From contig DBKX01000042.1 in the NCBI GenBank assembly GCA_002297865.1, positions 349 to 16,516 on the forward strand: a stretch of 16,168 bases of DNA, given 5' to 3'. The translations under genes and the position numbers were made by a program. Positions 6,930 through 15,369 of this stretch are shown here, one piece after another. The notes under the pieces are model-generated. The model saw only the letters and a list, made by a program, of their open reading frames with translations. It searched no databases and was not told the DNA's origin. Numbering within the stretch: position 1 is the first letter of the stretch; every line of letters starts with the position of its first letter. The stretch comes from Lachnoclostridium sp. UBA739. GTDB lineage: Bacteria > Bacillota_A > Clostridia > Lachnospirales > Lachnospiraceae.

Positions 6930-7886
6930 ATGGGAAGAAAATGGATTGATGAGAAAGTTTTACAAAAATATTTTGTTGATAATTTCGATGACTATTCAAT
7001 TGTATTAAACGGTGTTACACGTAAAATAATTTCATGTAGGTTTAATGAACCATTTGATAGATTTCCAGATTTATATGTTGTTTTGGATGATGGATTTGAA
7101 TATCCAGTAGAGGTAGAGTGGCTTTCTTCACATTATGATCATGATCAAAGGAATAAAGAAAAAACCAAAACTCAACCGTATACACATAAGATGTTTGAGG
7201 AAAATGGTGGTTTTCTAGTAGTTCTAGAAAAAGATAGTGAAATATACAGTTTCCAACAGATTATCATCGATAAAAGGAAGTTTGAAAAATGGTTTAAAAA
7301 GGAAGCATTATCTCTTATTCATGAAAGTATTCAACAATTTGAACAAGAAAGACTTAAAAAAAGAACTCATACAAAGATTTGGTTTATTTATGTATCTGAA
7401 AAGGTAGAGAAAAATTGGACTCATTCGAGACCATTGGGGATATGGGGATTTACAGAAGGAAGATTGAAGTCAAATAGTGATATTAAAGACATAAAGGCAG
7501 ATGATATAGTAATCTTTTTTGGGCCAGTAGAAGTAGGAAGTAAAAAATTAAAGGGATGGCCAAGAGTAAGTGATGAGAAATTAAGAGAAGTCGCTAAAGC
7601 GAAAGACTATGTAATACATAATATAGAAGTCTTTGGAGTAACAAAAAGCTACTATTATGAAAAAAATAATGTTAAGTATGTACCAATCTGGTCAGACGAA
7701 GATAAAATAAATCAAAAATATCCAAATAGATTTGAGTTTAATACCAAAAATATAGCCAAAGTAAATAGTTTAACTTTTAACGAAATAAACTTTTACACAT
7801 TAACTAAACTAAAGGAAGCCATTATGAGGTCTCCAATAGAAATTGACTATTCAAATTTTGTTGAATTATTGAGATATTTTAAGTAG
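6930..7886 (+). CDS. Nuclease-EVE fusion, candidate modification-dependent restriction enzyme
   Basis: A 318-residue protein that I read as two domains. The N-terminal part (about 1-125) has FPDLYVVLDDG and YPVEVEW: Asp47, Glu61 and Glu63 form a PD-(x)n-ExE arrangement as in the BamHI-type variant of PD-(D/E)xK nucleases. A charged helical linker (about 125-147) leads to a C-terminal domain (about 148-275) resembling EVE/YTH-type PUA folds: KIWFIYVSEKVEKNW, LGIWGFTEGRL, DDIVIFFGP, VFGVTKS and YPNRFEF. EVE domains bind modified bases, and nuclease-EVE fusions are known or predicted type IV restriction systems. I therefore infer cleavage of phage or foreign DNA with modified cytosine or similar. 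No methyltransferase or helicase accompanies it. The start has only a weak AAGAAAG; in-frame stops at 6900 and 6912 rule out a longer protein. It is very AT-rich and sits in an accessory segment beside an IS remnant. Confidence 0.6.
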   Translation: MGRKWIDEKVLQKYFVDNFDDYSIVLNGVTRKIISCRFNEPFDRFPDLYVVLDDGFEYPVEVEWLSSHYDHDQRNKEKTKTQPYTHKMFEENGGFLVVLEKDSEIYSFQQIIIDKRKFEKWFKKEALSLIHESIQQFEQERLKKRTHTKIWFIYVSEKVEKNWTHSRPLGIWGFTEGRLKSNSDIKDIKADDIVIFFGPVEVGSKKLKGWPRVSDEKLREVAKAKDYVIHNIEVFGVTKSYYYEKNNVKYVPIWSDEDKINQKYPNRFEFNTKNIAKVNSLTFNEINFYTLTKLKEAIMRSPIEIDYSNFVELLRYFK

Positions 7887-7958
7887 TGTTTAGAAGAAAA
7901 AAGAACTTATAAATAATCTAATTAGTCAACGAAGATCTTCAGTAGTAAATATAAAATA

Positions 7959-8417
7959 TTGCAAGAATTCAAATATGATAAGAAAGTAATTGAAGTTTAT
8001 CGAGAACTAATGGGAGATGTTAATGTAATCTACAAAGATTTTTTTGAGTTAGCTCCTTGCGAGATTCCAAAATCTGATGTGCCTGCAGCATCATTGCCGA
8101 TACAGCCTTTTTCTATTGCTACGAAACGATTACAAGGAAGTTACGAGTTGAATAAGTTATATTGGGACATATTTTATCAGTTAGTGAGATGCAAAATGCC
8201 AAAATGTTTCTTAATTGAGACTACGAAAGCTGCAATAAAGAACCTGAAGTTAGAAGATTACATGGTTTTATATAATTTTTTTAAGTTTCATAAGTCGACA
8301 AACGCAAACCAAAACCTTCACCTCACGCTAACCGCCAGCATACAGCTTACATTTCAACTCCCAACCCAACACCCAATTTCTCCCTCCCACCCTTTCCAAA
8401 AACTCAACAACTTTTAA
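7959..8417 (+). CDS. Unidentified hypothetical protein or gene fragment
   Basis: The frame can start at TTG 7959 or a later ATG, none with a ribosome binding site; it is open upstream back to a TAG at 7923. Roughly the first 112 residues look like real protein (KKVIEVYRELMGDVNVIYKDFF, ELNKLYWDIFYQLVRCKMP, EDYMVLYNFFKFH). They are mostly helical, with no motif I recognise. From about 8297 the translation becomes Thr/Pro/Gln/His-rich because the DNA turns C-rich and almost G-free; that tail is probably an artefact. It may be a 5'-truncated remnant of a gene linked to the preceding nuclease. Confidence 0.3.
   Translation: MQEFKYDKKVIEVYRELMGDVNVIYKDFFELAPCEIPKSDVPAASLPIQPFSIATKRLQGSYELNKLYWDIFYQLVRCKMPKCFLIETTKAAIKNLKLEDYMVLYNFFKFHKSTNANQNLHLTLTASIQLTFQLPTQHPISPSHPFQKLNNF
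8360..8392 (-). other. G-quadruplex motif on the minus strand
   Basis: Six CCC triplets (8360, 8365, 8372, 8382, 8386, 8390) occur within 33 bases, so the minus strand has six GGG runs with loops of 1, 1, 7, 4 and 2 bases. This fits the G3-N1-7 quadruplex pattern and is striking in such AT-rich DNA. It is the core of a wider C-rich, G-poor block (about 8297-8420), some 180-270 bp upstream of the xylanase start. Confidence 0.65.
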
Positions 8418-8460
8418 CACTCAACATGGCAATAATTGAATGATATCAACCAAAAAAAAA

Positions 8461-8481
8461 TGTTACAATTATACTGTAACA
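8461..8481. promoter_or_regulatory. Operator-like dyad upstream of the xylanase
   Basis: A perfect inverted repeat TGTTACA-N7-TGTAACA, with half-site centres about 14 bp apart, 90 bp before the xylanase start. It contains TATACT (8470-8475), a plausible -10, so a bound regulator would block or remodel transcription there. It does not match a CcpA cre site. The regulator is unknown. Confidence 0.5.
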
Positions 8482-10529
8482 AATAAATACCAGCCTCACA
8501 TACGAAAGCATTCTGTTTTCATAAGTGAGCCTACGTCAGTGTTTTAAGAAAGAGAAAGGAAAGGTGTAGCATGAAAAAGAAAAAATACATACAACATGGT
8601 GGCAAACGTTTTCTTGCTATGGCAATGAGCGTTGCAATGGCTGGCAGCTTAGTCAATACAGTAATGTTTGATACGAACAAAATGAAAGCAGCAGCAGATG
8701 GAATCGAAGAAGGTTTTGAATCAGATACTCTTAAGGGAACATTTATGGGGGATGCTAACTATGAGTTTTCTGACGACGCACATTCAGGAGATCAGGCATT
8801 ACTAGTTACCAATCGTGATGCAGACTGGAACTGTTATTCATATAACGTTTCCAAATACTCTGGAAAAATGATTAAGCTCAATGCATTTATGAAGGTTGCA
8901 TCCGACGATCTTCTAGCAGTTGCTTGTGTAAAAGGTAAAAATGACGAAGACGGAGAGTACTACAAATGGGCTACTTGCACAGCAACAAAAGATGGGGAAT
9001 GGGTTGAGTTAAATTCTGAGTATAAAGTACCAGAAGGTGCTGACTGCATTTACTTTATGTTATGGGATAGTGAAAATAGTCAGGGGACAACAGACGATTA
9101 TCTTCTAGACGACGTAAGCATCCAAGAAACATATGGTTTGACAGAAAATTTTGATTCCTATGAATCAGTGGATGACATCAAAGGATACGCATTTGGTAGT
9201 CCAAGTTTTTCCTTAGTAGAAGGACAAGATGGCGGAAAGGCTCTTCAGGTAAGCGACCGTGAACAGAATTACTATGCATACGCATTAAATATTGGTGCAT
9301 TTGCAGGAAATAAGATTAAATTATCTGCTGATTTATCCGCTTATGATTCCGAAGATGATGTAGAACACTCCTTTAGTGCAACGATTAAAACAACAAAAAC
9401 AGGAGAAGATGACTCTTACAACATGGTTGCTTCCGGAACTTCTGTTGGAAAAGATGTTGTAACTATTGAAGGAGAATACGAAATTCCAGCAGGATGCGAC
9501 AAATATGACATCTATTTTGAAACAGAGAAAGGCGTAAGCTATCTGCTTGATAACATAAACATTAGTGTTGAAGGTGAGTATACGAAAGAAGAACAAACCT
9601 ATGCAGATATTTCTCAGTATGAAGTGCTGAAAGATTTATATGCAGATGATTTCAAAATGGGTGTTGCATCTGAGGCATTAAGCCATTGGGGCGGTTCGAA
9701 TCCTTTAAGTGAAATTGGTAATCCATATAAGGAAGCATTAATTAAGAAGGAATTCAACAGTCTTACATTTGGTAATGAGTTAAAACCAGATTACAACATG
9801 GGTTATAAGAGCTCCGAAGCAACAGAAACTTATCTTCCATTTGTAATTGATACTTCTGCCAAGGAAATGCTTGATTGGGCGAAAGAACATGGTATTCCGG
9901 TTAGAGGTCATACCCTTGTATGGCATTCTCAGTGTCCAGATGCTGTATTCTGCAAAGGATACAACCCAGTATATACAGATGGAAACAAATCCAATTTATC
10001 AAAAGATTGTTTAGTAGACCGAGACACAATGTTAGCACGTTTGGATAGTTACATTGACAATGTAATGAAATATGTGTACGAAAATGGATATGGCGATGTG
10101 ATTTACTGCTGGGATGTTGTAAATGAAGCAGTTGAACCAGGTACCAATGAATATGATTTAAGAGATAGTTATTGGTATCGTACCATTGGACCAGATTTCA
10201 TGTACTATGCATTTAAGTATGCGAGAGAATACTCTCAGAAATATGCAGAAGAGTATGCCGATGTTTATGGTGTTTCCGCAACGGATGTGGAAGCTGTGAA
10301 ATCAATTATGCCAAAACTCTTCTACAACGATTACAATGAGTTCCAAGAGTCCAAGAAAAATGCAATTATTAAGATTTTAACAGACAAAGTAAATGGACAC
10401 AGCATTAGAGAAGATGGCTACATTGACGGAATTGGTATGCAGTCTCACCTATCTGATACGACAAATATTGATAGTTTCATCAAGGCATTACGTGATTATG
10501 ATGAAGCATTCGGCGAAGTACACATTACA

Positions 10530-10532
10530 TAG
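10530..10532 (+). other. Amber codon at the GH10 catalytic nucleophile
   Basis: The codons around it read ATT ACA TAG TTA GAT GTT (I-T-stop-L-D-V). GH10 enzymes have ITELDV or a close variant here, with Glu as nucleophile, so one G-to-T change from GAG gives the observed TAG. Protein similarity is unbroken on both sides in the same frame. Confidence 0.9.
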
Positions 10533-12773
10533 TTAGATGTTGCACAGACTTCTACAGGTGTCAATGCAGGTTACTATCAGGCAGCATTTTATAAGAATTT
10601 CTTTGAAGAACTTGTAAAAGCAAGAGAAGATGGCGTTAATTTAAGCTGTGTTACGATCTGGGGATTAACAGACGATAACTCATGGAAGAAAGAGTCTTCT
10701 CCATTATTATTTAATAGTGACCTTTCTAAAAAATTAGCATTTGACGGTATTGTATATGCAAAGACTGGAGACGAACTTCCTGAGCCTGCATATGTAGCTC
10801 CTGATTTTTCTGATGCAATGTATGATTTTGATGCAGAAGACCAGGCAGCAGAGTCAGAAGGATTTTCACCTAGAGGAGATAGCAAGCTAGTTGTTCAAAA
10901 TGAGGAAACAGTAAGCGGCAATGGTGCCTTATTAGTAACAGACAGAGGAGCTGCCTGGCATGGAGCAAGCTTTGATGTATCTCGTTTTGCTGGTCAGACA
11001 ATCGATATCAGTGCATGGGTTAAGAGTGATTCACCTAAGGTAAAATTATCAGCAGACATCGACAATGAATGGCCAAATATTACTTCTGTAGATACTTCAA
11101 GTGGAGAATGGGTTCAGATTAAAGGTAGATACAAAGTGCCAGCAGAATTAACAGCACTTAAACTGTATTTTGAAACTCCAGATACGGAAGATATCTATGT
11201 GGATCATTTACAGGTGAAACTAGTTGGTTTAGATGAAGGTTTCGAAGGAAAAACAAACATCTGCAGCCCAAGAGGTGTTGGCCATATGCCTCGCCTTGCT
11301 GTAACAGATACAGAAAAAATGAGCGGAGAGAACTCGTTACTTGTTACAAGAGAAGAACAGGATGCCAATATCCAATTTGATTTAAGTAAATACATCGGCA
11401 ATACAGTAACAGTGAAAGCGCATGTTAAGACAACCGACAGCAAGATTCGCTTAGGAATGGATGGAGATAATCCAGTAGTATTAAAAGAAGTGGAAGCAAA
11501 AGACGGTAAGTTCACAGAAATCGAAACAACTTATACCATATCCAATCAATTGACAGCGGCTAATATGTTCCTTGAGACAGATGGCAATGCAGATTTCTAT
11601 GTAGATGACATCGAAGTAAGAATCGCAGATTACGTAGATGATGTAGAAGCAGAAGATGTTAAATTTGGCCCTCGCTGGGGTGGCGCAGGTACGTTAGAGA
11701 GAGTAGAAGAAGCAGATGGCAATCATGCAGTAAGACTTACAGACAAAGATGAAACTTACTACGGTGTATGTTTTGATGTTTCTGCTTACCTTGGTATGCA
11801 AGTTGAAATCACCTGCGACGTTAAGACAGATGATTCTGTAATCGGCATCACTGGTGATATTAGCGACGTATGGCCTAACTACTTAAGAACTGCTTCCGAT
11901 CCTGGCAAATATAAAACAGTTAGTACAATCGTAACGCTTCCGAAAGATTTGACAGCACTTAATTTATACATTGAATCCGATGGAACATCTGACATCTATG
12001 TAGATAACTTAAGAATTAAGAGAGTTCCTGTTGGAACAGAATATAAAGTTGAATTCTATACAGATGATTCTGCTAAAGCATCTGCGAAACAGGTTGTTAC
12101 AGAAGGATGCCTAGTAAGCGCACCAGACGCAAAACGTGATGGCTATCAATTTACTGGATGGTATAAAGATGCGGGCTGTACAGAAAAATGGGATTTTGCA
12201 AGGGACAAAGTGGAAGAAAATACAAAGCTTTATGCAGGTTGGGAGAAGGAAATCGTACCAAGTGTAGAACCAACTTCAAGCACAGAGCCAAGTGTAGAAC
12301 CAGGCCCTAGCGTGGAGCCAAGTCCAAGTGTGGAACCAAGTGTTGCACCATCTGTAGAACCTTCAACAGAAGTTGCAGCAGTAGTTCCAAATGTTTCAGT
12401 TAATACAACAGCTGGAAGTAATGTATCTCAGTCCTGCACAATTAAGAAAGGTTCAGAAGATTTTGATTTGAAAGATCTTATGATTCGTTTCTATTATGAG
12501 GACAGCAACAAGCAAGATATGAACCTATGGGTTGATCATGCAGCGATTAATCTAAATGAAGCACCTTGGTATGTAGTTTATACTTCAGCTGTAAATGCTA
12601 AGGTAACGGATAAGTATGTGGAGATCAGTTTCAGCGAATCTCAGATGATTGGTTCTGGTGTATTATCTATTCAGACACGTATGAATCATGCAGACTGGTC
12701 GGCTTGTACAGGATTTAAGAGTGGTAAGACAGAAGTGTATTATGGTGGAAAGTTAGTTAGTATGGTAGAATAG
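10533..12773 (+). pseudogene. Distal part of the xylanase: three CBM-like modules, Flg_new repeat, CBM3
   Basis: This is the part of the xylanase frame after the stop. It contains the end of GH10 (to about residue 735), then three related beta-sandwich modules at about 750-885, 887-1020 and 1023-1150. Each module ends in the same way (DIYVDHLQVK, DFYVDDIEVRI, DIYVDNLRIK), typical of CenC/CBM4/9/22-like carbohydrate binders. Next is a Flg_new/InlB B-repeat-like module (about 1157-1227: GYQFTGWYKDAGC, KLYAGW), a Pro-Ser-Val-Glu linker, and a C-terminal CBM3-type cellulose-binding module (about 1275-1400: DLMIRFYYEDSNKQDMNLW, DHAA, IQTRMNHADWSACTGF). The first long Met-started frame opens at 10818 but has no ribosome binding site, so separate translation is unlikely; these modules would be made only by readthrough. 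Confidence 0.8.
12255..12369 (+). repeat. Pro-Ser-Val-Glu-Pro linker repeats in the xylanase gene
   Basis: Imperfect 12-base units (variants of CCA AGT GTA GAA) encode PSVEP repeats between the Flg_new module and the CBM3. Such linkers give flexible spacing between modules of secreted enzymes, and the repeats can change in number by slippage. Confidence 0.75.
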
Positions 12774-12795
12774 GATTTTGATAATTGAATAAGGG

Positions 12796-12840
12796 AGTGC
12801 CGGGTTAGTGAAGGGAGAATGCTAACTTGGCACTTTTTTT
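12796..12840 (+). terminator. Rho-independent terminator after the xylanase
   Basis: A 13-pair stem (AGTGCCGGGTTAG against CTAACTTGGCACT, two G-U pairs) with a 13-base loop is followed by seven T. It starts 23 bases after the xylanase stop and isolates it from the export operon. Confidence 0.93.
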
Positions 12841-12917
12841 GATCCGCTTAACCTTTTGTAATCAATTATGTTGTATCCAGCGAACGCATCGGTATTTATC
12901 AGCTTCTTTTCTGTTAC

Positions 12918-12929
12918 ATGGAATTCCAT
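12918..12929. repeat. 12-bp perfect palindrome
   Basis: ATGGAATTCCAT is a perfect palindrome 33 bp upstream of the -35 of the transporter promoter. It could be a regulator site, but an isolated 12-bp palindrome may also be chance. Confidence 0.35.
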
Positions 12930-12938
12930 CTTCTTTCA

Positions 12939-12957
12939 TTTTGAAACATGTTCAAAA
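12939..12957. promoter_or_regulatory. Operator-like dyad upstream of the export operon promoter
   Basis: TTTTGAA-ACATG-TTCAAAA is a perfect 7-bp inverted repeat with a 5-base centre, ending four bases before the -35 at 12962. That position suits a regulator that contacts RNA polymerase or blocks it. Which regulator is not shown. Confidence 0.5.
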
Positions 12958-12961
12958 ATGG

Positions 12962-12992
12962 TTGACAACAACAAGATATAATGTATTATAAT
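12962..12992 (+). promoter_or_regulatory. Promoter of the peptide-export operon
   Basis: A consensus TTGACA (12962-12967) is followed by TATTAT at 12984 (16-base spacer) overlapping TATAAT at 12987 (19-base spacer). Either can serve as the -10. Transcription would start about 40 bp before the transporter ATG. Confidence 0.75.
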
Positions 12993-13037
12993 AGGGGAAA
13001 GATGTTTTTATAAGCAGGGAAAGGATTTAATTTACAT

Positions 13038-15317
13038 ATGAGATATACACTTGTTAAACAACATGACCAAACGGACTGTGCAGCAGCTTGTGTAGCCATG
13101 ATTTGTTTACATTATAAGAAAGAAACACGTATTTCAGAACTGCGTGATTATATGGGAACCGATAGTAAGGGGACGAATCTAATTGGGGTATCAAAGTGTT
13201 TAGATAAATTAGGATTTATATCACAAGCAGTAAAGGTGGATCGAGAAGGTTTTTTAAGTCATTATACATTGCCTGCTATTGCAAATGTAATTACAAAAAC
13301 AGGCCAATCTCATTTTGTTGTCATATTTAAAATTACAAAGAAATATATCGTAGTTGGCGATCCAGCCAATGATTTAATGAAAGTAAAAGTGGATGAATTT
13401 CTTAAAACCTTTACGGGTAGGCTTTTGATATTAAAACCTGGTAGTGAATTCAGAAGTGAAAAAAATAAAAAAACTAAAATGTTCGATCGATATGTTCAGC
13501 TTTTGTTACCTCATAAGAAATTGTTTTTCTATGCGTTGTTGTCGTCTTTGTTAGTTACAATATTAGGAATCGTTAGTTCGTTATTTAACAGTATCATTTT
13601 CGATGAAATCCTTCCGTATAAGCAAATTGGAATGTTAGGAACTACACTTGCTGTTTTCTTGGTTGTATCAATTACATCAATACTGGTTAGCTTTGTCAGG
13701 CAGACAATACTTATCTTTTTATCAATTAAGATTGATATACCTTTAATGATGGGGTATTTTGAGCATATATACAAATTGCCTATGAAATTCTTCGCTATGA
13801 GAAAGACAGGGGATATCATAACAAGATTTTCAGATGCGTTCACCATTAAAAATATATTTACCAATATAGCATTGTCTTTGATAATGGATGTGTTAATGGT
13901 ATTCATTACAGGTGCAATTCTGTTAACGATGAATCCGCTGTTGTTTTACTTTATTGTTCTGATGACGCTGGTCAATATCGCATTAGTGTTTATCTTTAAG
14001 CAGCCATATAAGCGAATTAATGAAGAGCAGATGAGACAGTCTTCCATCCTTAATTCAGAAATTATCGAAGGATTACGTGGAATAGAAACAATTAAGGTTA
14101 ATGCTTATGAAGAGAATGAACTGGAAACAATAGAAAGAGAATACATAAAATCAGTCCGAATCAGTTATAAAGAAAATATGTTATCAAATATTCAAGGAGT
14201 TGTATCAAGTGTAATATCAAAACTTGGAAGCTTAGGAATATTGTATCTAGGAATGTCGCAAGTAATCAAAGGCTCATTAACCCTGGGAAGTTATATGGCG
14301 TTTATGACGTTATCCAATTATTTTATGAGCCCAATCAGCAGTTTGGTTAGTTTACAGTTATCCATTCAAGAAGCAAATATTTCGATGAAACGACTAGCTG
14401 AAATTATGGATTATGAAAGAGAACAAGAAGTAATGTCGGACGAGAATATAGGAAGTGGGGAAGTTAATAGGAGTGATACTTCTCACATTTACAAAGAGAT
14501 AAGTCAATTAGATGGAGATATTAGTATAAGAAATGTTACTTTTCGATATGGAAATAGAAAACCAGTACTGGATGATGTTAGTTTTGATATTAAAAAAGGC
14601 CAAAAGATTGGTTTAGTTGGTGCTAGTGGAAGTGGCAAATCAACAATTGTTAAATTGCTGCTTAAGTACTATGAACCAGAGAACGGACAAATCTTATTCG
14701 ATGGTGTGGATAGTAAGGAATATCTAAATAAATCCTTAAGAAAGGTAATTTCCTATGTGCCACAGAACATTGAATTATTTTCTAAGAGCATATTGGATAA
14801 TATACGAATAGGCAACCCGGATGCAACGTTTGAAGAAGTAAAAGAAGCGGCAAAAAAGGCAAATGCACATGAATTTATTAGTCATCTTCCGATGCAATAT
14901 GATACTTATTTAGAGGAAGCGGGGAATGGATTAAGTGGTGGAGAAAAACAGAGAATTGCGTTGGCAAGAGCTTTTTTGAAAAAGAACGAGTTCTACATAT
15001 TAGATGAGAGTACAAGTAATTTAGATTTTGCAACAGAAAATGCTATTTTCGATATCATATATCATCATTTTAAAAGTAAAACCATGTTAATCATTGCTCA
15101 TAGATTAGCGACGGTAAAGCATTGTGATAAAATCATTGTGATGGACCAAGGAAAAATTATAGAGGAAGGTTCTCACGAGGAATTACTTACACAGAAGGGA
15201 CAATATTATAAACTTTGGGAGATGCAGCAAGGCAATTTTGTAAAGGAACCAGAAAAGTTAAATACGCATTCTACAGATGATGTAAATCTAGGTAATGATG
15301 TTATGACCTATACATAA
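13038..15317 (+). CDS. Peptidase-containing ABC transporter (C39 family)
   Basis: A 759-residue PCAT that cleaves double-glycine leaders and exports the peptide across the membrane. The N-terminal C39 peptidase (about 1-135) has Gln8 (oxyanion), catalytic Cys14 in QHDQTDCAAAC, His92 in GQSHFVV and Asp108 in VGDPAND. The membrane domain spans about 160-440 with some six helices. The ATPase (about 495-735) has Walker A GASGSGKST at 528-536, signature LSGGE at 632-636, Walker B FYILDE at 652-657 and switch His688 in IIAHR. All catalytic residues are intact, so it should be active. An AAGGA lies about 12 bases before the ATG, rather far. Two further genes follow on the same strand. Known relatives export bacteriocins, lantibiotics or quorum peptides (LagD, ComA, SunT, LctT); the substrate is not in the window. 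Confidence 0.93.
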   Translation: MRYTLVKQHDQTDCAAACVAMICLHYKKETRISELRDYMGTDSKGTNLIGVSKCLDKLGFISQAVKVDREGFLSHYTLPAIANVITKTGQSHFVVIFKITKKYIVVGDPANDLMKVKVDEFLKTFTGRLLILKPGSEFRSEKNKKTKMFDRYVQLLLPHKKLFFYALLSSLLVTILGIVSSLFNSIIFDEILPYKQIGMLGTTLAVFLVVSITSILVSFVRQTILIFLSIKIDIPLMMGYFEHIYKLPMKFFAMRKTGDIITRFSDAFTIKNIFTNIALSLIMDVLMVFITGAILLTMNPLLFYFIVLMTLVNIALVFIFKQPYKRINEEQMRQSSILNSEIIEGLRGIETIKVNAYEENELETIEREYIKSVRISYKENMLSNIQGVVSSVISKLGSLGILYLGMSQVIKGSLTLGSYMAFMTLSNYFMSPISSLVSLQLSIQEANISMKRLAEIMDYEREQEVMSDENIGSGEVNRSDTSHIYKEISQLDGDISIRNVTFRYGNRKPVLDDVSFDIKKGQKIGLVGASGSGKSTIVKLLLKYYEPENGQILFDGVDSKEYLNKSLRKVISYVPQNIELFSKSILDNIRIGNPDATFEEVKEAAKKANAHEFISHLPMQYDTYLEEAGNGLSGGEKQRIALARAFLKKNEFYILDESTSNLDFATENAIFDIIYHHFKSKTMLIIAHRLATVKHCDKIIVMDQGKIIEEGSHEELLTQKGQYYKLWEMQQGNFVKEPEKLNTHSTDDVNLGNDVMTYT

Positions 15318-15369
15318 AAGCACCGTGATGCAGCCATTACCGGACAGAGAAAAAGGAGCGATGAGGGTT

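Larger units (their letters stand above)
8571..12773 (+). pseudogene. Secreted multi-modular GH10 xylanase, interrupted by TAG
   Basis: One frame of 1400 codons encodes an extracellular endo-1,4-beta-xylanase with a single internal stop at codon 654. A signal peptide covers residues 1 to about 42 (KRFLAMAMSVAMAGSL, then AAADG). Two CBM22/CenC-like modules follow at about 43-185 and 190-335, then the GH10 domain at about 344-735. Its hallmarks are FNSLTFGNELKPDYN, VRGHTLVWHSQ, WDVVNEAV (acid/base Glu519), LFYNDYNE, DGIGMQSH, IT-stop-LDV and VTIWGLTDDNSW. Further modules follow the stop. The ribosome binding site is AAAGGAAAGG. As written, translation ends at residue 653, leaving a secreted protein without the nucleophile and the last strands of the barrel. 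The rest of the frame is undamaged, so the change is recent or a sequencing error. TAG also ends rluF, ligA, the nuclease gene and this gene, which argues against general amber recoding. Confidence 0.9.

Noticed and set aside
8330..8421. Short minus-strand frame from GTG with Trp/Gly-rich translation in the G-rich block
   Set aside because: About 30 codons, no ribosome binding site and no recognisable similarity; it could be a gene end but cannot be supported.
10530..10532. Genome-wide amber recoding
   Set aside because: TAG is used as the normal stop of rluF, ligA, the nuclease gene and the xylanase itself, so general recoding is unlikely.
10818..12773. Independent gene starting at ATG 10818
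   Set aside because: No ribosome binding site, and the frame is continuous with the xylanase through codon 654; it is the distal part of that gene.
13529..13906. 125-codon minus-strand frame opposite the transporter
   Set aside because: It is a shadow of the membrane-domain coding sequence, without ribosome binding site or family resemblance.
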